A stretch of DNA of 64,000 bases from Daphnia carinata. Its lineage: Eukaryota > Arthropoda > Branchiopoda > Diplostraca > Daphniidae. Position numbers and translations under genes: made by a program. The stretch is from the NCBI RefSeq assembly GCF_022539665.2, contig NC_081336.1:4232221-4296220 (forward strand), in the 5' to 3' direction. Below the pieces are notes generated by a model. That model worked only from the letters and a program-made list of their open reading frames with translations. It was not told where the DNA came from and ran no database searches. Each line of letters begins with the position of its first letter. Position 1 is the first letter of the stretch. Of this stretch, positions 50,175 to 62,669 are shown in pieces.

Positions 50175-50925
50175 TTACTCATCTCGTGGATTGGAGCAAG
50201 GGAATTGTTTCTTGCAATCGTCCTTGTAGGTGGCCGCTTCCTTGAAGGCGCGGAGAGTATCTTGCCAGCTATTGGGAACCCAGCGGTCCAGAACCCTATG
50301 GGAAATAAACAATTAAAATCATTTAAACTTCTGAAAACATGCCCATTTGTACACGTGGATGACCCGCTTTCCGCACCCCTTTCGGGTTAAAACCGCATAT
50401 TACGAATGCGGTTATGTGGGAAATGGGCATAAAATATGAATACAAAATAATTAGGTGTGTCGAAGAAACGGATGTCTTACATCAAAACAATCTCCTTGCC
50501 AGTAACATCGGCAACGTAATTTCCGGCTTTACAGGCCGAATAGCGGAGGCAGTCTTGGTCGCCCAAAGCAGCTCCAACTACTGTCGACATGACCTCTGGA
50601 GTTACGTAATCGTAAACAGACGATGTTTTGTTCGTCATTTTCTCGGGCTCTGTTGGCATGGAAACGTCACCTATTTTCAATAAAACCAGTTAATCGTAAG
50701 ATACCATTCCACGAATCAATCACAAATATTTGACTTTGATGATTATAGATTGGCCATCATCGTTGGGATTGACACTGATTGAATTGGATACTGTAAAAAA
50801 ACAAACAAAAAACAATTAAGGCTGGTACCTGTTTTGCCAGCTAACGGGACACCTTCGACTGACAAGAGGACGACCAGAAGAATCCAGACGCAGGAAAAAA
50901 TTGCCAACAATCCGAAACCTCTCAT
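50175..50925 (-). CDS. Small secreted four-cysteine protein D, unrecognised
   Basis: Exons 50829-50925, 50481-50670 and 50175-50295 give 135 residues. Residues 1-26 are a signal peptide (MRGFGLLAIFSCVWILLVVL and on to SVEG). The mature protein has four cysteines in two groups, DQDCLRYSACKAG and DDCKKQFPCSNP, with a conserved-looking LDRWVPNSWQDTLRAFKEA between them. Two disulfide bonds are likely. There is no membrane helix, unlike the three neighbouring small genes. A 15-base in-phase exon at 50776-50790 could be inserted between exons 1 and 2. A TCAGTC initiator on the minus strand near 51110 may mark the transcription start. I recall similar unnamed arthropod secreted proteins but cannot name the family. 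Confidence 0.75.
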
Positions 50926-53900
50926 CTATAGATTGAAAACAGGTGGATGAAACAAAAGGTATAAAAATGTTTGGAGAAATGACGACTAAAGAGAGAAAAC
51001 GAGTTGACTAACGATAGCGGCTGTTTTCTTTCCGATTGCTCTACGAAAACGTGTGGAGAATAGGACGAAATCCAGTGGCGTGTGTGCGACCGGCACTAGT
51101 TTGAAGACGACTGACGCACTTAGCTTGCTTTCAAATCGCCAAATGCTCCAGCGCTCTTTTTAACAGCGAGGCGGCCAACCGCAATGCGCCCAGCAGCAAA
51201 GTCGCTTTCACCTCAACGCGCTGCTGACCTGATTTCCCTTCCTGTTGTCGGCCAACACATCTTCCTCTTTCTTCTTCTTCGCTGTACTGCTCCCTCTCAT
51301 CTTACCCTCCAATGGGAAAACACGGTTTCAAACGAAAGACGGTGCCGTCAAATTCATTTCGTCACATCCGTATATTTCTCCTCTTTCTCTACATGCTTGA
51401 AAGAGAAAATAAGGAACATGTTTAAACGAATGTATTTTACAAAATGGAAAGTATAGAGTGAATACGCAGAAGAGACCAGGATGTGCTGGAAAATCTTGGC
51501 TTTTCTAAATGTGGTGGGTCACTGGTCACTGGGTGGTTTATTTTGTTTTTCTTTCTAGGTCAACATTATTGCAGCGATGGATAGCTCTTTGTATTCCTAC
51601 CAACATACTTAGCAGCCATCTTTAAAATCGCTAAAGATGATCAGGATACATTGCGTTGATGTACCGGTTTATGACGCATCGTGACATCAAATAACGGAAT
51701 TTCGAAATCAACTGACTTTCAGAGCGTGACGGCTATCCGTGAAAGCCAAACCTCCAGGAAACCAATGACAGAAAAAGTGTTTTTTTTATACATATTTCGT
51801 TGTCATTTCTTATAAAACATGAATATTATCATGTTAATGCATTGTCCCATTTCCAATATCGTCATGTTTTTTTTTTCTCGCACACCATCAAATAATGCCA
51901 TCAAATTCGCGATTCAAGAATATTATGGTTACGCTTCGGTTCATAAGCCTGCGTCTTACTTTTCTATTGTTATTCTAGGTTTTAATCAAAGTAGCTCTTC
52001 TTTTCTTTTTGTGGCTGTTTTCTTAGACGTACCTTCTGGTGAGTGGTGCGAACTGTCTGTTTAAAATAAAAAAAAACCTCGAATATTTTCAAGGTTATTG
52101 ACTCCTCTTCGTGTGTGCGAAATGTTTTGTTTTCTTTCTCTTTTCTTTGTGTTTTTCTAGGACAACGGGTCGACAAGTTTACCTAGCGGAATTGCAAGAA
52201 AGGAGGACCACAAGTCCGCACCAGTGGTCCAATATGAGCAGGTAACACTGCACACGGCAAGTTGCTCATTCTAGAAAGATTGCCGATTACTCAATTCATT
52301 TGAACGGCATATTTCGTGGTTATTTCGTCATTCTTATCAGGCGGAAGCAATATTTCTTTCCCCAGTTTTCTTTTTTAGTGTGCCACCAAACAGGAGAGAA
52401 TGAGCGAACGAATGCACAAGTGGAAGCATTTCGAGATAATACGTTATGTGAACTTTGGTTGGTGATGCGAAATTGTTTTGGCAGTTCGACTGGCTCGCAT
52501 CCGACTGGTTTTCAAACTGACGCATATTAAAAACAGGGAGTAACTTGAGTGTTTCTCGTGCGAATATTATTCCGTTATCGTGTCCGTCTGGCCAGACATT
52601 ACGCAGAAAGAAAACAACATAAAAGAGCGAAGGGTAAAGAAAGAACAAGCATTGACGGATAGGATTCTGATTGGTGAGCTCGTAAAGAGGAGGACCTGGC
52701 CTTATTAAAGAGGTCTGATTGCGTTAGATAATAAGCATACAGTAAAAGCAATCAATACCAGTAAAGCCAACGCTTGAAAAGGAGGCACAAGCATGTTGCA
52801 GATACGATCACGACTGCTAACGATCTAACTATTTCATGTGGCAATTAGTCAATGTGTTAAGGAAGTTAACGGGTTTTTAATAGTGAAGGAATCCTATTAT
52901 ACAACACAAAAGCCTAAACAAAATAATTTAATCTACCTTTTCTGCCAAATGCATCTTCTTTCCTGTTAATCGAAAAATCGCAAAATGTATTATTCATTGC
53001 GTTGGCAACCAATTCAAAAGATTGCTGTTACTTGGGATTTCCCCTACTCCAAGCAGATTCCATAAGGAAAAACAAATGTTTTTATTTTGTTACTAACCTA
53101 GATAAACAAAGAAATATTTTGGGCCAAGTTACTGGTTGCATCGAATATTCAATCACAAGAGAAAGGAACCGACCAGTTTTCGTAGAATTCACTAATCTTT
53201 AGATTTAAGTGATGCTCATATAGTTTTACTTTCATATTGCTGAAAATCAACTACGACGTAATTTGATGTGGGACATAACATATGTACAGGGGGTATTAAG
53301 AAAAAAGAAAAATACGAATGTGGAGGGGGAGTAAAAAAAATAAGGAAAAGGATAACGGGAAAGTTGTGATTACCTTTTTACCCTAAAAATATTCATCAGA
53401 CAAGAAAACGAGGTCAAAACAATCGCCTTTGGCTACAAAAGCAAATTGCTTCCTCTTTCACAGATGAAAATAAAACGATTCTTTTTAGAGTCTAAGGGAC
53501 TCCCTTTTCTGGGGTGCCTAATAATCGTTTCCCTTCTATTTCAACCTGAAATAACTGAATCACCCCCGTTTTCTTAACGAAACAAAAGAAAAAAAAAGGC
53601 AACCCCCATGAATATACCCCTTCGCTTTGGGGGTCATTTGCCAAGTGAACGAACCTTAGTATTTACGAGTGATGGAAACTTAACCAAGAAAGGATGCCTT
53701 CAACCTTGCCGTTAGAAATTTTTTAACTTTAAATGTTTTCTTCAACATTTTCTGTGAGTTCTCTAAATTTTAACTGCCTTCTTAGAGACAAACGCTGTTG
53801 TCAATCCATACATTGAGGAGAAATGAAATTATAGTAAAATAACCAAACCAGAAGAAAAATGGTATCCTTGAACTGGAAATCTATTGGAATATAGTGCAAT

Positions 53901-53968
53901 TTTGTGTAAGAAAGGGGTAAAATTGAAGGAAGATTGTCTTCTTTCCAGTTATGTTTCAGGTGCTGCCT
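50926..53968. other. Intergenic stretch with one exon-like segment
   Basis: The left end is upstream of the minus-strand secreted protein. At 52161-52241 there is an 81-base plus-strand segment with strong splice signals and no stop, described in the findings. Otherwise I see only A/T-rich DNA with unsupported short frames. Confidence 0.35.
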
Positions 53969-55754
53969 CTATTTTTGTAGATGAGTGTAATGCCACTTGT
54001 CCACTATAAAGCAAACGTATTTGTCAATAAACATATGTGATAATTTCGTGGCTTGATTACCTTCGTTTTCAAGACCAGGGCCATCCGTAAGCTGAGGGCA
54101 CTTTTTAACAATTTCCTCCGCTTCTGGGATTTGTACCTTGCATGGGGCACCTTCAGCGTTTACACAGGTGCTGTAAAAAAAACCAGATAACATTGAAATT
54201 AACTAAAAATTTATCCAAAAAATAATCATACCTGTTGACTCCATGGCAGTCAACTTGACCGGCGACCATTTTCTTCCAATGTTCATGAGTCTCTTCAATC
54301 ACTTCAAGAGCAAACTCGCGTGGCTTAGCCTCTCCGTTGAAAGCAAACTCGTTAGGTGGCTTCCCGTCGGGTATCTTGTAGATGCGAAACCACTCTATCG
54401 TATAACATATTTGTATAGCACAATATTCTTTTATCAATAGATGTATTTTTTCACAATACCGACGGTTGCGTTCATAAATCCCGGCATATGCTTCTCAACG
54501 TCTTCAATGCCTAAAAAAAAACTATCTTTAAAAAAATGATGCAAGATATATTAAGATATTCGGCTTTACTGTTCAGCTCAGATGCCAAAGGGTCGTTAAC
54601 GTCAATTGCTATGACCTTCCAATCAGTTTCACCTGTGACCAATGGTTATCAAAAATTCCGGAAAAATGTCACTAATTTTTAAATTTAACGTCAGCGCTTC
54701 GAAAGTATTTACCTTCGTCGATCAATGCAATAGTTCCCAAGACCTTGACTTGAAGAACATCACCCCGCTTGGCGACTCTATGGCCAATTTCGCATACATC
54801 TATGGGGTCATTATCTCCCTTACATCCCGTTCTTTCGTCTACTATGTTGGGGTTTTCCCAAGTCTAGGAAAATTAAAAAAGTTAGTTATAATTCCGTGTT
54901 TTTAGGGACATTTAGTACCTGAGGGAGAGCTCCATAGTTCCAGATGTAACCATGATGAGGGAAGCAGTTAGCCACAAATCGTAGTTTACCTTTCTTCACA
55001 TCTTGTTTGATGGGATTTAGGGGCTCTTCTTTGCATATCTGAAAAGATATGGTTTAACAATGATAAGGTAAGCCTTTGGACATGAAATAAAAAAATCTAT
55101 ACCTCCATCTTAGCATTTGTCCAGCGGGGTACTTCAACAACCATATTGAAAATTTTCTGTTCCTGATTGGCAAACAGAGGAATGTCATGGAAAGGGGATA
55201 CAGGGCCAAACTCATTTCCTGTAAACCACAGGGGATTATATATACTTCCAATCAGAGCTTACATGCAATCTTGTTCTTAAGAATGGACTGTTGCCATGAC
55301 CACAGACCCTTTGATGACAATACAAAAGCTAATTAAAATTCAAACTCAAAGCCCATTTAAAGAGGACTTTAGTAAACATCAGCTTAAACAACCATGTCTC
55401 TAAACATAAAAAAAGCAATAAGAATGTGACCTTAAGGGCAGAATTAACTAGTGATCACCAGAAATTTCACAAGCTACACGCTAACTCGTTATCTTGTACG
55501 AGATACGAAAGGGAAGCAACGACAGTAACGTATGCAAACTCACGGAAGAAAATGCGGTGTTCCAACGTATTGGGAGCTCCTCTTTCTTCAATTCGATACA
55601 TTTTTCGAGGATGGTTAATGGGAAGATTGCGTTTAGCAAAAGACGATTCGCACCTACGTGTGCCAATTAGAGCAGCTGGTGAACGACTCAAGTGACGTGC
55701 AACAAGAGTAAGCCGGTTGAACGTTGATAACATTTTCTTTTCGTCCGCAGCCAT
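53969..55754 (-). CDS. PPA: Inorganic pyrophosphatase (family I)
   Basis: This enzyme hydrolyses pyrophosphate to two phosphates with magnesium, pulling biosynthetic reactions forward. Eight exons: 55544-55754, 55103-55218, 54919-55038, 54713-54863, 54570-54632, 54460-54510, 54232-54394 and 53969-54170, giving 358 residues. The core is complete: [34 protein letters not shown], the metal-binding [29 protein letters not shown] and [18 protein letters not shown]. The first 50 residues are basic and lack acids ([19 protein letters not shown]), like a mitochondrial presequence. An in-frame ATG at 55599-55601 ([12 protein letters not shown]) would make a cytosolic or nuclear form starting as human PPA1 does. 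The extra C-terminus (about 45 residues) beyond the core differs from the human protein. Confidence 0.95.
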
Positions 55755-56255
55755 GGAAGCGGCGTTGCTTCCGATAAAAACTTTTTTTGGGGTGGATCAC
55801 ATATTTGTCAATAAAATGTTATCATTTAAAAACGTGTGTAAAGGTGTTGCTGTAGGATAACTATGCTAATGCGATATCGCATTTCTTTCAACAAGAAATT
55901 TTTTTAAAAATTTGGATTTTCAGTTTCCCGCAAGAGGGTCTGACTAGAATAGGCAAGCAGACACGATGTTAAGTCTGATATCCTCGTTTCCCCGGCTATA
56001 TATAAATCTGTCAAAACCTTAGTCATTCTCTCTGTCCCTTGCCTGTCGTGTGAAGTAGCGTGATAAGCAAGCAGGCACCACGATTTTTTTTTTGTGTAAC
56101 TTTGTTCTGTAGACTACTTATATGATTGGCCTTCCCTCTCACGCTGTTTCTAATATTTACAGGTCAACTTCATATTTTTCCTGGTCCTTGCCATAGCCCA
56201 TAGTCAAGTTCATGGTATATTTAAAAATAGTAAAATTCAATAAAAGCAAAACAAA
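55755..56255. promoter_or_regulatory. Divergent upstream region of pyrophosphatase and SHMT
   Basis: 501 bp separate the outward-facing start codons. A TATATATAAAT element near 55999-56008 could serve the SHMT side; a leader intron ending at TTACAG (about 56155-56161) is possible. Nothing else stands out. Confidence 0.45.
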
Positions 56256-57989
56256 ATGAGTGAACTCAACACCAAAGAAGAAATGGTTAAGAAACTAAAT
56301 GAGACGCTGGAAGTTGCTGACCCAGAAATCTTTGAATTAATTACTAAAGAGAAACATCGTCAAAGCAAAGGGCTGGAAATGATAGCATCAGAAAATTTTA
56401 CTTCTAAAGCAGTCTTGCAAGCACTTAGTAGCTGTCTCCATAACAAGTATTCAGAAGGATTGCCAGGAATGAGGTAATTTTGTGTATGATGTTATTTCTT
56501 TGAAACTTGTTAAAATCCATTTACTTACCAACGAAAGCACAGATATTATGGTGGTAACGAATTCATTGACCAAATTGAAGTGTTGTGTCAAAAGAGGTGC
56601 TTGGAGGCATATGGCTTGAATGCAGAACAATGGGGTGTCAATGTTCAACCTTATTCTGGTTCACCTGCCAATTTTGCGGTATATACAGGAATAGTTGAGC
56701 CACATGGGCGTATCATGGGTATATTTAGTTGTCATAGTTATAACTTTTTAGATGCCATTACTAGTATACTGGTCCATTTCAAAGGTTTGGACCTTCCTGA
56801 TGGAGGTCACCTTACGCACGGTTTTTTTACAGCAACTAAAAAAATTTCTGCCACTTCCATATTTTTCGAGTCGATGCCTTATAAATCTGACCCTAAAACG
56901 GGTTTGATTGATTACGACCAGCTTGCTATTACGGCGAGACTATTTAAGCCGAAGCTGATTATTGCCGGTAAATTTACCTATTATATTTGTGGAAACAGTA
57001 AACATGTTCTGTAGTTTAGGAATTAGTTGTTATTCACGTAACTTGGATTACGCCAAATTTCGTACGATTGCGGATGATGTAGGTGCTTATTTAATGGCCG
57101 ATATGGCTCACGTCAGTGGTCTCGTTGCTGCAGGAGTCGCCCCTTCGCCTTTCCCCTACTGCGACATTGTAACTACCACTACTCACAAGACGCTTCGTGG
57201 ACCGAGAGCTGGTGTAATATTTTTCCGTCGTGGCCCAATTAATACGCCTGGTGGCTCCTATGATTTCGAAAATCGAATAAATCAAGCTGTCTTCCCCGGC
57301 CTCCAGGGTGGTCCGCATAATCACGCAATTGCTGCAATTGCCATTGCAATGAAGCATGCTAAAACCGAAGATTTCAAATCTTATCAGCAGCAAGTAAATG
57401 AATTCAGTGGCAGCGAGAGAGACGTTCCTCTTATGTGTTTATATTATTTTTGTTAGGTCGTGAAAAATGCCCAAGAGCTTTGCCGTGGGTTGCAAGATCT
57501 AGGTTACAAGATCGTCACTGACGGTACGGACAACCATTTGATTTTAATGGATTTGCGCACTGTAGGATTGACAGGTTCTAAGGGTGAAAAGATTTTGGAA
57601 GAAATCGGGATTGCTTGCAACAAAAATACGGGTATGTTTATTGCCATAACCCGTGATCCTATTTATTGGCAAAATGAGATTCACGTTAACAAAATGTTCC
57701 TTGTATAGTTCCAGGTGACAAAAGTGCTTTCAATCCAAGCGGAATTCGCCTCGGAACGCCTGCTCTTACTACTCGCGGGCTTCTCGAAGCTGACATTGTC
57801 CGGGTTGTTCAGTTTATTAATAGAGGGTTGCTGTTAGCCATTGAAGTATCAGCGATTTCGGGTCCTAAGTTAGTTGATTTTAAGCGGATATTGCTCGAAG
57901 ATCAACAGATAAATGCCAAGGTAATGCAGCTAAGGTCAGAAATTGAATCATTCGCCCTCGAATTCCCCATGCCCGGTTATGATTTTTGA
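56256..57989 (+). CDS. SHMT1: Serine hydroxymethyltransferase, cytosolic type
   Basis: SHMT transfers the serine hydroxymethyl carbon to tetrahydrofolate, making glycine and 5,10-methylene-THF. Six exons, 56256-56473, 56543-56718, 56785-56967, 57020-57393, 57457-57631 and 57709-57989, give 468 residues (human SHMT1 483). Recognisable blocks are [75 protein letters not shown] and [14 protein letters not shown], in which the Lys after THK's His binds pyridoxal phosphate. There is no mitochondrial presequence. The 66-base intron at 56719-56784 has no stop in frame, so an unspliced reading adds 22 residues that no family member has. AATAAA at 58060-58065 is a plausible poly(A) signal. Confidence 0.96.
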
Positions 57990-58172
57990 AAGAGTTTTTT
58001 TATGTTGAGTTTTTAGCTTTTTTTGGGGCATTTTTTGTCCCTCTATCGGGATCAGCAGTAATAAATCGCTTTTATCTTTTGTCGGGTCAGCAATAATAAA
58101 CATTACATATCTTGTAATTCGTTTCCTCATACACCGATCAACAATTTAAATTGCAACATTAACACTAGAACC

Positions 58173-59560
58173 CTAATCCAGGTCTGAACTATGGAGATTT
58201 GACCTGGCAATGTTATCTTCAGAATCAGAATCACCATCCAAACTGCCTATTAGTGACTGAATCAGATTGCCTGAAAAAATTCGATTTATATGTTAATTCT
58301 ATAAAGAATTAATAAGTTGTGACATAATTACCAAACATCCCTTGGTTGGACATCCCTCTTGGAGGTGGCATTCCAAAATAAATCTAAGAAATATGTACAA
58401 TGAATAATAACGAATACGAACAAGAACGAAATGCAGGTCTCATTACCTGCCCAATTCTGTCAAGATAATCTTTGTAAGAGGGGTCGCGTTTAAGGCTAGG
58501 TTGGTAATACTCACAAAGTATGGCAAAGGCTGATAATTTGGTACTACAAAACAATACAGAAATTAAGTTAAGAATAAACAAAAGATGAAGCCATTATTTT
58601 CAATGCTAAGTAATACCTCCGAATGGCAAGCAACAACATCCATGTAAAGTTAAGCAAAGGGTAATTGAAGGGTGGCTCATTACCCAATAATGGGTGGTGT
58701 TCCAAGTAATTATCAAAGAGTGAATTTGCAAAAGTGAGGTTCCTATTATTTAACCAGTAAGATTAAATATCACACAAATCAAAGTCAATGATTGGTACCT
58801 TATACAGAGAATTTGCAGTACTGCTTGTGTCACAAAAAGGTCAATTTCAGATGGATAACCAAGATCAACTTGGATTTCCACCAGCATGGAGCCCAAATTT
58901 TCCATATCATCTGACCTGATGAAGTGATATCTTGCCATGTGATAGTTAGTTTCTGTAAAATTTGTAAATTTTTAAAAATTTTAGTTATTCATTTTATATT
59001 TTATTCATCTTCCATTTAAGTTAAGTTGTGCAAACCTCTCCAGTAAATATTGGCAACCATCTGATGAAGTTGAGGATGTCCTTCGAACTTTTTAGATTCT
59101 GGATTTTCATTCTGGGACCAGCTCAATGCTGCCATTAGGAAGGCTTGTCTCTCTGGTGCAGATGAAGGTATTTTTGACATCATATCAGCTAGATTATTGA
59201 TGATATCCTTTTGAACATTCAATTTTGCTTTCTGTAGGACTTCAACATACAGTTTTGCTAAATCTGCTCCACTTGAATGTTGTTGATGTTGGAATAACAA
59301 CATTGCGCCATCATACAAAAGCTTTAGTAGAGGCTCATATCTTTCTTGGCCCATGTATCTGTACATAACAATTTGACAGTAGAGGAATAAAGATATTAGA
59401 ACATTTTGTAACATAAATTTTGAGTAATGAGTTTTAACCTAAAATATAGTGTCCGGTACATTTGATGCGCCTCGTAGTAGTTGCCATCTTCGATAGATTT
59501 TCTTAACTTTTGTAATACTCTTTCCGCGCCAGGCCCGGCACGATGCGCGATACCTGCCAT
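58173..59560 (-). CDS. GET4: GET4 (TRC35), tail-anchored protein insertion factor
   Basis: GET4 bridges BAG6-UBL4A to GET3, passing tail-anchored membrane proteins toward the ER. Seven exons: 59439-59560, 59036-59358, 58799-58952, 58617-58742, 58447-58543, 58332-58383 and 58173-58270, giving 323 residues (human 327). The alpha-solenoid shows [68 protein letters not shown] and [20 protein letters not shown]. The end is short and acidic (DGDSDSEDN). The start is the only ATG before the conserved repeats. Confidence 0.94.
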
Positions 59561-60658
59561 CTTTAACTTTTTTTCTTTTCTCGCTTATTCACTGGGTAGT
59601 ACAGAGATAAAAAGAATGGAAGCGAGACCCATAACACCATCCATGAGATGTCACTAGGTACGACCGTGCGACTTACTTTACGGTGAGTACGCTGAACGGC
59701 TAAAGAGTCGTATTAAGGAATGTTACGTGAATAGTGACACGAATTTTGAAGGTAATTTTAGTAAAGTGGCTTTGTTTCGTAGATACGTTGACATCAATTA
59801 CAAATGTGAATTAGTATGTGGTAGCATACGGTTTCATACAGATAATATTTAATCCACAAATTTTGTTTCAAAAACTTGAGCCATTTTTGTGACATTTTTA
59901 AAATCACAGTTTGTATTCTGATACAGAGGGAAGGGCTAAAGTTCGACCACGTGAGTAGTGGCTAGTGATTAGTGAGACCAGTATGAGCTGAAAAACTGAA
60001 ACATGTATAGCATAAGTTACCCAAGCTGGAGTAAATACATAGTACGATAGGGCTTTGCTCATGCTGAGAAAGCTTCGAACTTATCTTTGCACAACCCCAT
60101 ACAGGAAAAGGGTCCACCAAGAATTTCACATTAGAGTAGACATTAAAACATTAACAGCGCTTGTGATTTCCTGCAACTGGTACCAGATGGCATCCTGCAC
60201 GGTCAAACTTGTTTCAACAATGTTTTCGATCTACTTGATCTGCAAAAAGCATAGCCATATGTATGGAAATCGTACAACAAAAATTTAATTTTACAAACGG
60301 CTATTGTTAAAATTAAAATTAAAATTAAAAAAAATAATATACTCGGTATTTTTTGCTATTTTTATTCAAACATCCGAAAAAAAAATTAGCACCTTTCATG
60401 TTCATCAGAATAGCTGCTTCGAAGACGACTCGTGTGTTTTCCAACTGTGATTGTGGGATAAATATATTCCCATATATTTTGTTTGAAAGTGTTTCTTTGT
60501 TGACTATCAACTTGACTAAGATATAGTCCATGTACTATTCATCTACATGATTCGGTTCGGTAAATACAATTTTATTCTTATAATTTTGCTCTAATGGCGG
60601 CCATATAATTTTCATTGTCGTTATTTATAGTTTTCTAGGATTTTCTTGTGTGCCAAGG
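59561..60658. promoter_or_regulatory. Divergent upstream region of GET4 and the extended-PHD gene
   Basis: 1.1 kb between outward-facing genes. A short AAAATT tandem repeat lies at about 60307-60330. A TTTTCTAG acceptor just before the ATG at 60659 suggests a leader exon for the right-hand gene inside this stretch. No coding region is supported. Confidence 0.4.
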
Positions 60659-62476
60659 ATGAGAGTTAAAGAAAAACCATATCCTCTTAATCATGGAGTG
60701 GATGTTGCTTCAGTAGTGTCACCCAACAAGAGACAGATTCAATCTGAGGTCACAATAGGAATTGAAATAGAACCTCACAACCAAGTATTAGATCTCTCAA
60801 AACCAAGTGAGAAAATCAATGGATACAGTGGAACAACAGAAACTGATGCCATCCATAGAAGACTTGGTAGTCTAGATGGGTAAATAAAATATATTCAACT
60901 ATCAGCTGTATAGTTTGGTTAGGTATTGTCAATGTGTGTTTGTGTTTATTATCTTTTACTCAGAGGTGTTGAAACCTTAGCGAAATCTGTTGTGGATTTA
61001 ATGGAGAGTTCTTCAGCCGGAGGAAAAAGAAAGAGAAGTCCTGCTAAAATTTCCCCTTCCAAACATGTGAAAGATGAAGTCTTAGAAACTGATCATTTAG
61101 TTGTCCAAAGTGGTGTTGATGGCTCCTCAGTAAAAAAAGAGCTGTTTCAAGAAATTCCTTCAAATGACCAAGAAATTAAGAAAGCAGCACATTTAGCTGT
61201 GGTTAGTTCTGAGTCCAAAGGAAAGAAGAAAAGCGCTATCCAGCAAGGAAAAAAAGTCTTAAAGAAAAAAAAGAATGTAAAGAAAAAATGTTTTACTAAG
61301 GACGATGATGACTTCCAAATTGATCCCCGACTTGGTGGAACGAAAATCAGGCAATCAATCGGCAACAAAGGCAAAGACAAAAAGCTCAAATCAACTGACC
61401 AAGAACCCAAGAAACAAAAGACGTTGGAACAGCGCTGTCCTTACGTACATATTGAAGGATCTTGGAACCTTCCAAACGTTGTTAAAATCGTAAATGGTCA
61501 TGTGAAAGTAAGATGTAATTTATAAAATTCGATTTCATTATTTACAAAAGTTATTGTCCAATCACAGGAAGATGAAAATGACGGAAAATCTTCGACCAAA
61601 TTGACCAAAGCGGCACAGTATATCGACGAAGAGCACCGCAACAAAGTTGCAAAGGTTGGATTTACGAGCACGCTATCTGATAGATATGACACACATAATC
61701 GCGATGCTACTTGGGTTTGCGTGTTCTGTCAGCTATTTACCCACACGCAATGCTTAGGTGATCTCTACGGCCCATACTATATCAATCAGGTAAGTTTCTT
61801 TCTTTCATTCTCTCTTTTTTTTTTTTTTTTTTTTGCTTATCGTAGTGTTTGTTGATTTTTGATTTTCTATTTTTTAACTATAGGTACCTACAGAACCAAT
61901 TTGGTTTTCTAAGCGCAATCCTGATTCTCTCAGTCAGTGTAACTCCGGCGTTATGGCTGCTGAATCGGAATTCCCCGTTCGCGCAAACGTCCATCAAAAG
62001 AAAACGAAAAAATCACCGAAGAAGAAAGGCCTCGTAAAGGATGAAGTCTCAGCTTCGTTACCACCATCACTTGATGATTCAGCCGCAAGAGTTGCCTGTG
62101 ACACTCCCGTAGGAATCTTCCCGCTTGATCAGTCTGATGAGAAAGTAGAGGTATGGTTCCACGAAAGTTGTCTTATTTGGGCTCCAGGAGTATGTTTAGT
62201 ACCTCCCCGGCTTGTCGGTCTGGATGAAGCGGTTTCAGATTCCCAACAAGTGGTAACAATATTTTTAGCTTTAATCGAATATCCTATTCTATTTCGATTG
62301 TCGACTTATAGATCTGTGAATATTGCAAAAAAAGAGGAGGTCATATTTTCTGTCGCAGTAGAGGGTGTGGGCTCCGCACGCACTTTCCCTGCGCTATTGC
62401 TCACGGATGGTTACTACGAGAAGAAACGTTCATGGCACTATGTCCAACTCATCTGGATCAAGCTGCTATTACTTAA
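60659..62476 (+). CDS. TCF20/RAI1-like extended PHD finger protein
   Basis: TCF20 and RAI1 are nuclear chromatin proteins whose C-terminal extended PHD (ePHD) module contacts nucleosomes. Five exons, 60659-60879, 60964-61507, 61568-61789, 61884-62252 and 62312-62476, give 506 residues. The N-terminal part is disordered with Lys-rich nuclear-localisation stretches (GGKRKRSPAK, QQGKKVLKKKKNVKKK). EQRCPYVHIEGSWNLPNVV is a family block. The ePHD follows: WVCVFCQLF, LGDLYGPYY, then VWFHESCLIWAPGV, ICEYCKKRGG and CGLRTHFPCAIAHGWL up to LCPTHLD. It is far shorter than the human proteins (about 1,900 residues), as in other invertebrate relatives. AATAAA at 62648-62653 fits its poly(A) signal. Confidence 0.85.
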
Positions 62477-62669
62477 GTTTGCTTAACATAAGAAATTTTT
62501 TTCAATCATACGTTTCGTTTACTACTTCCCCAATTACAGGAATGAAAAAAGTTAAAGCAGTGACAAGTAAAATAAAAAAAAAAATAATAATAAAAAAAGG
62601 GTATATACTTTTGCTGTCAATTGCGCCTCTCAGTGTTGTACAGTTCCAATAAATATGTCGTACTTTTGT

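Noticed and set aside
56719-56784. A 22-residue insertion in SHMT read directly from the open frame
   Set aside because: Good GT and AG sites flank it and removing it restores the invariant [13 protein letters not shown] stretch.
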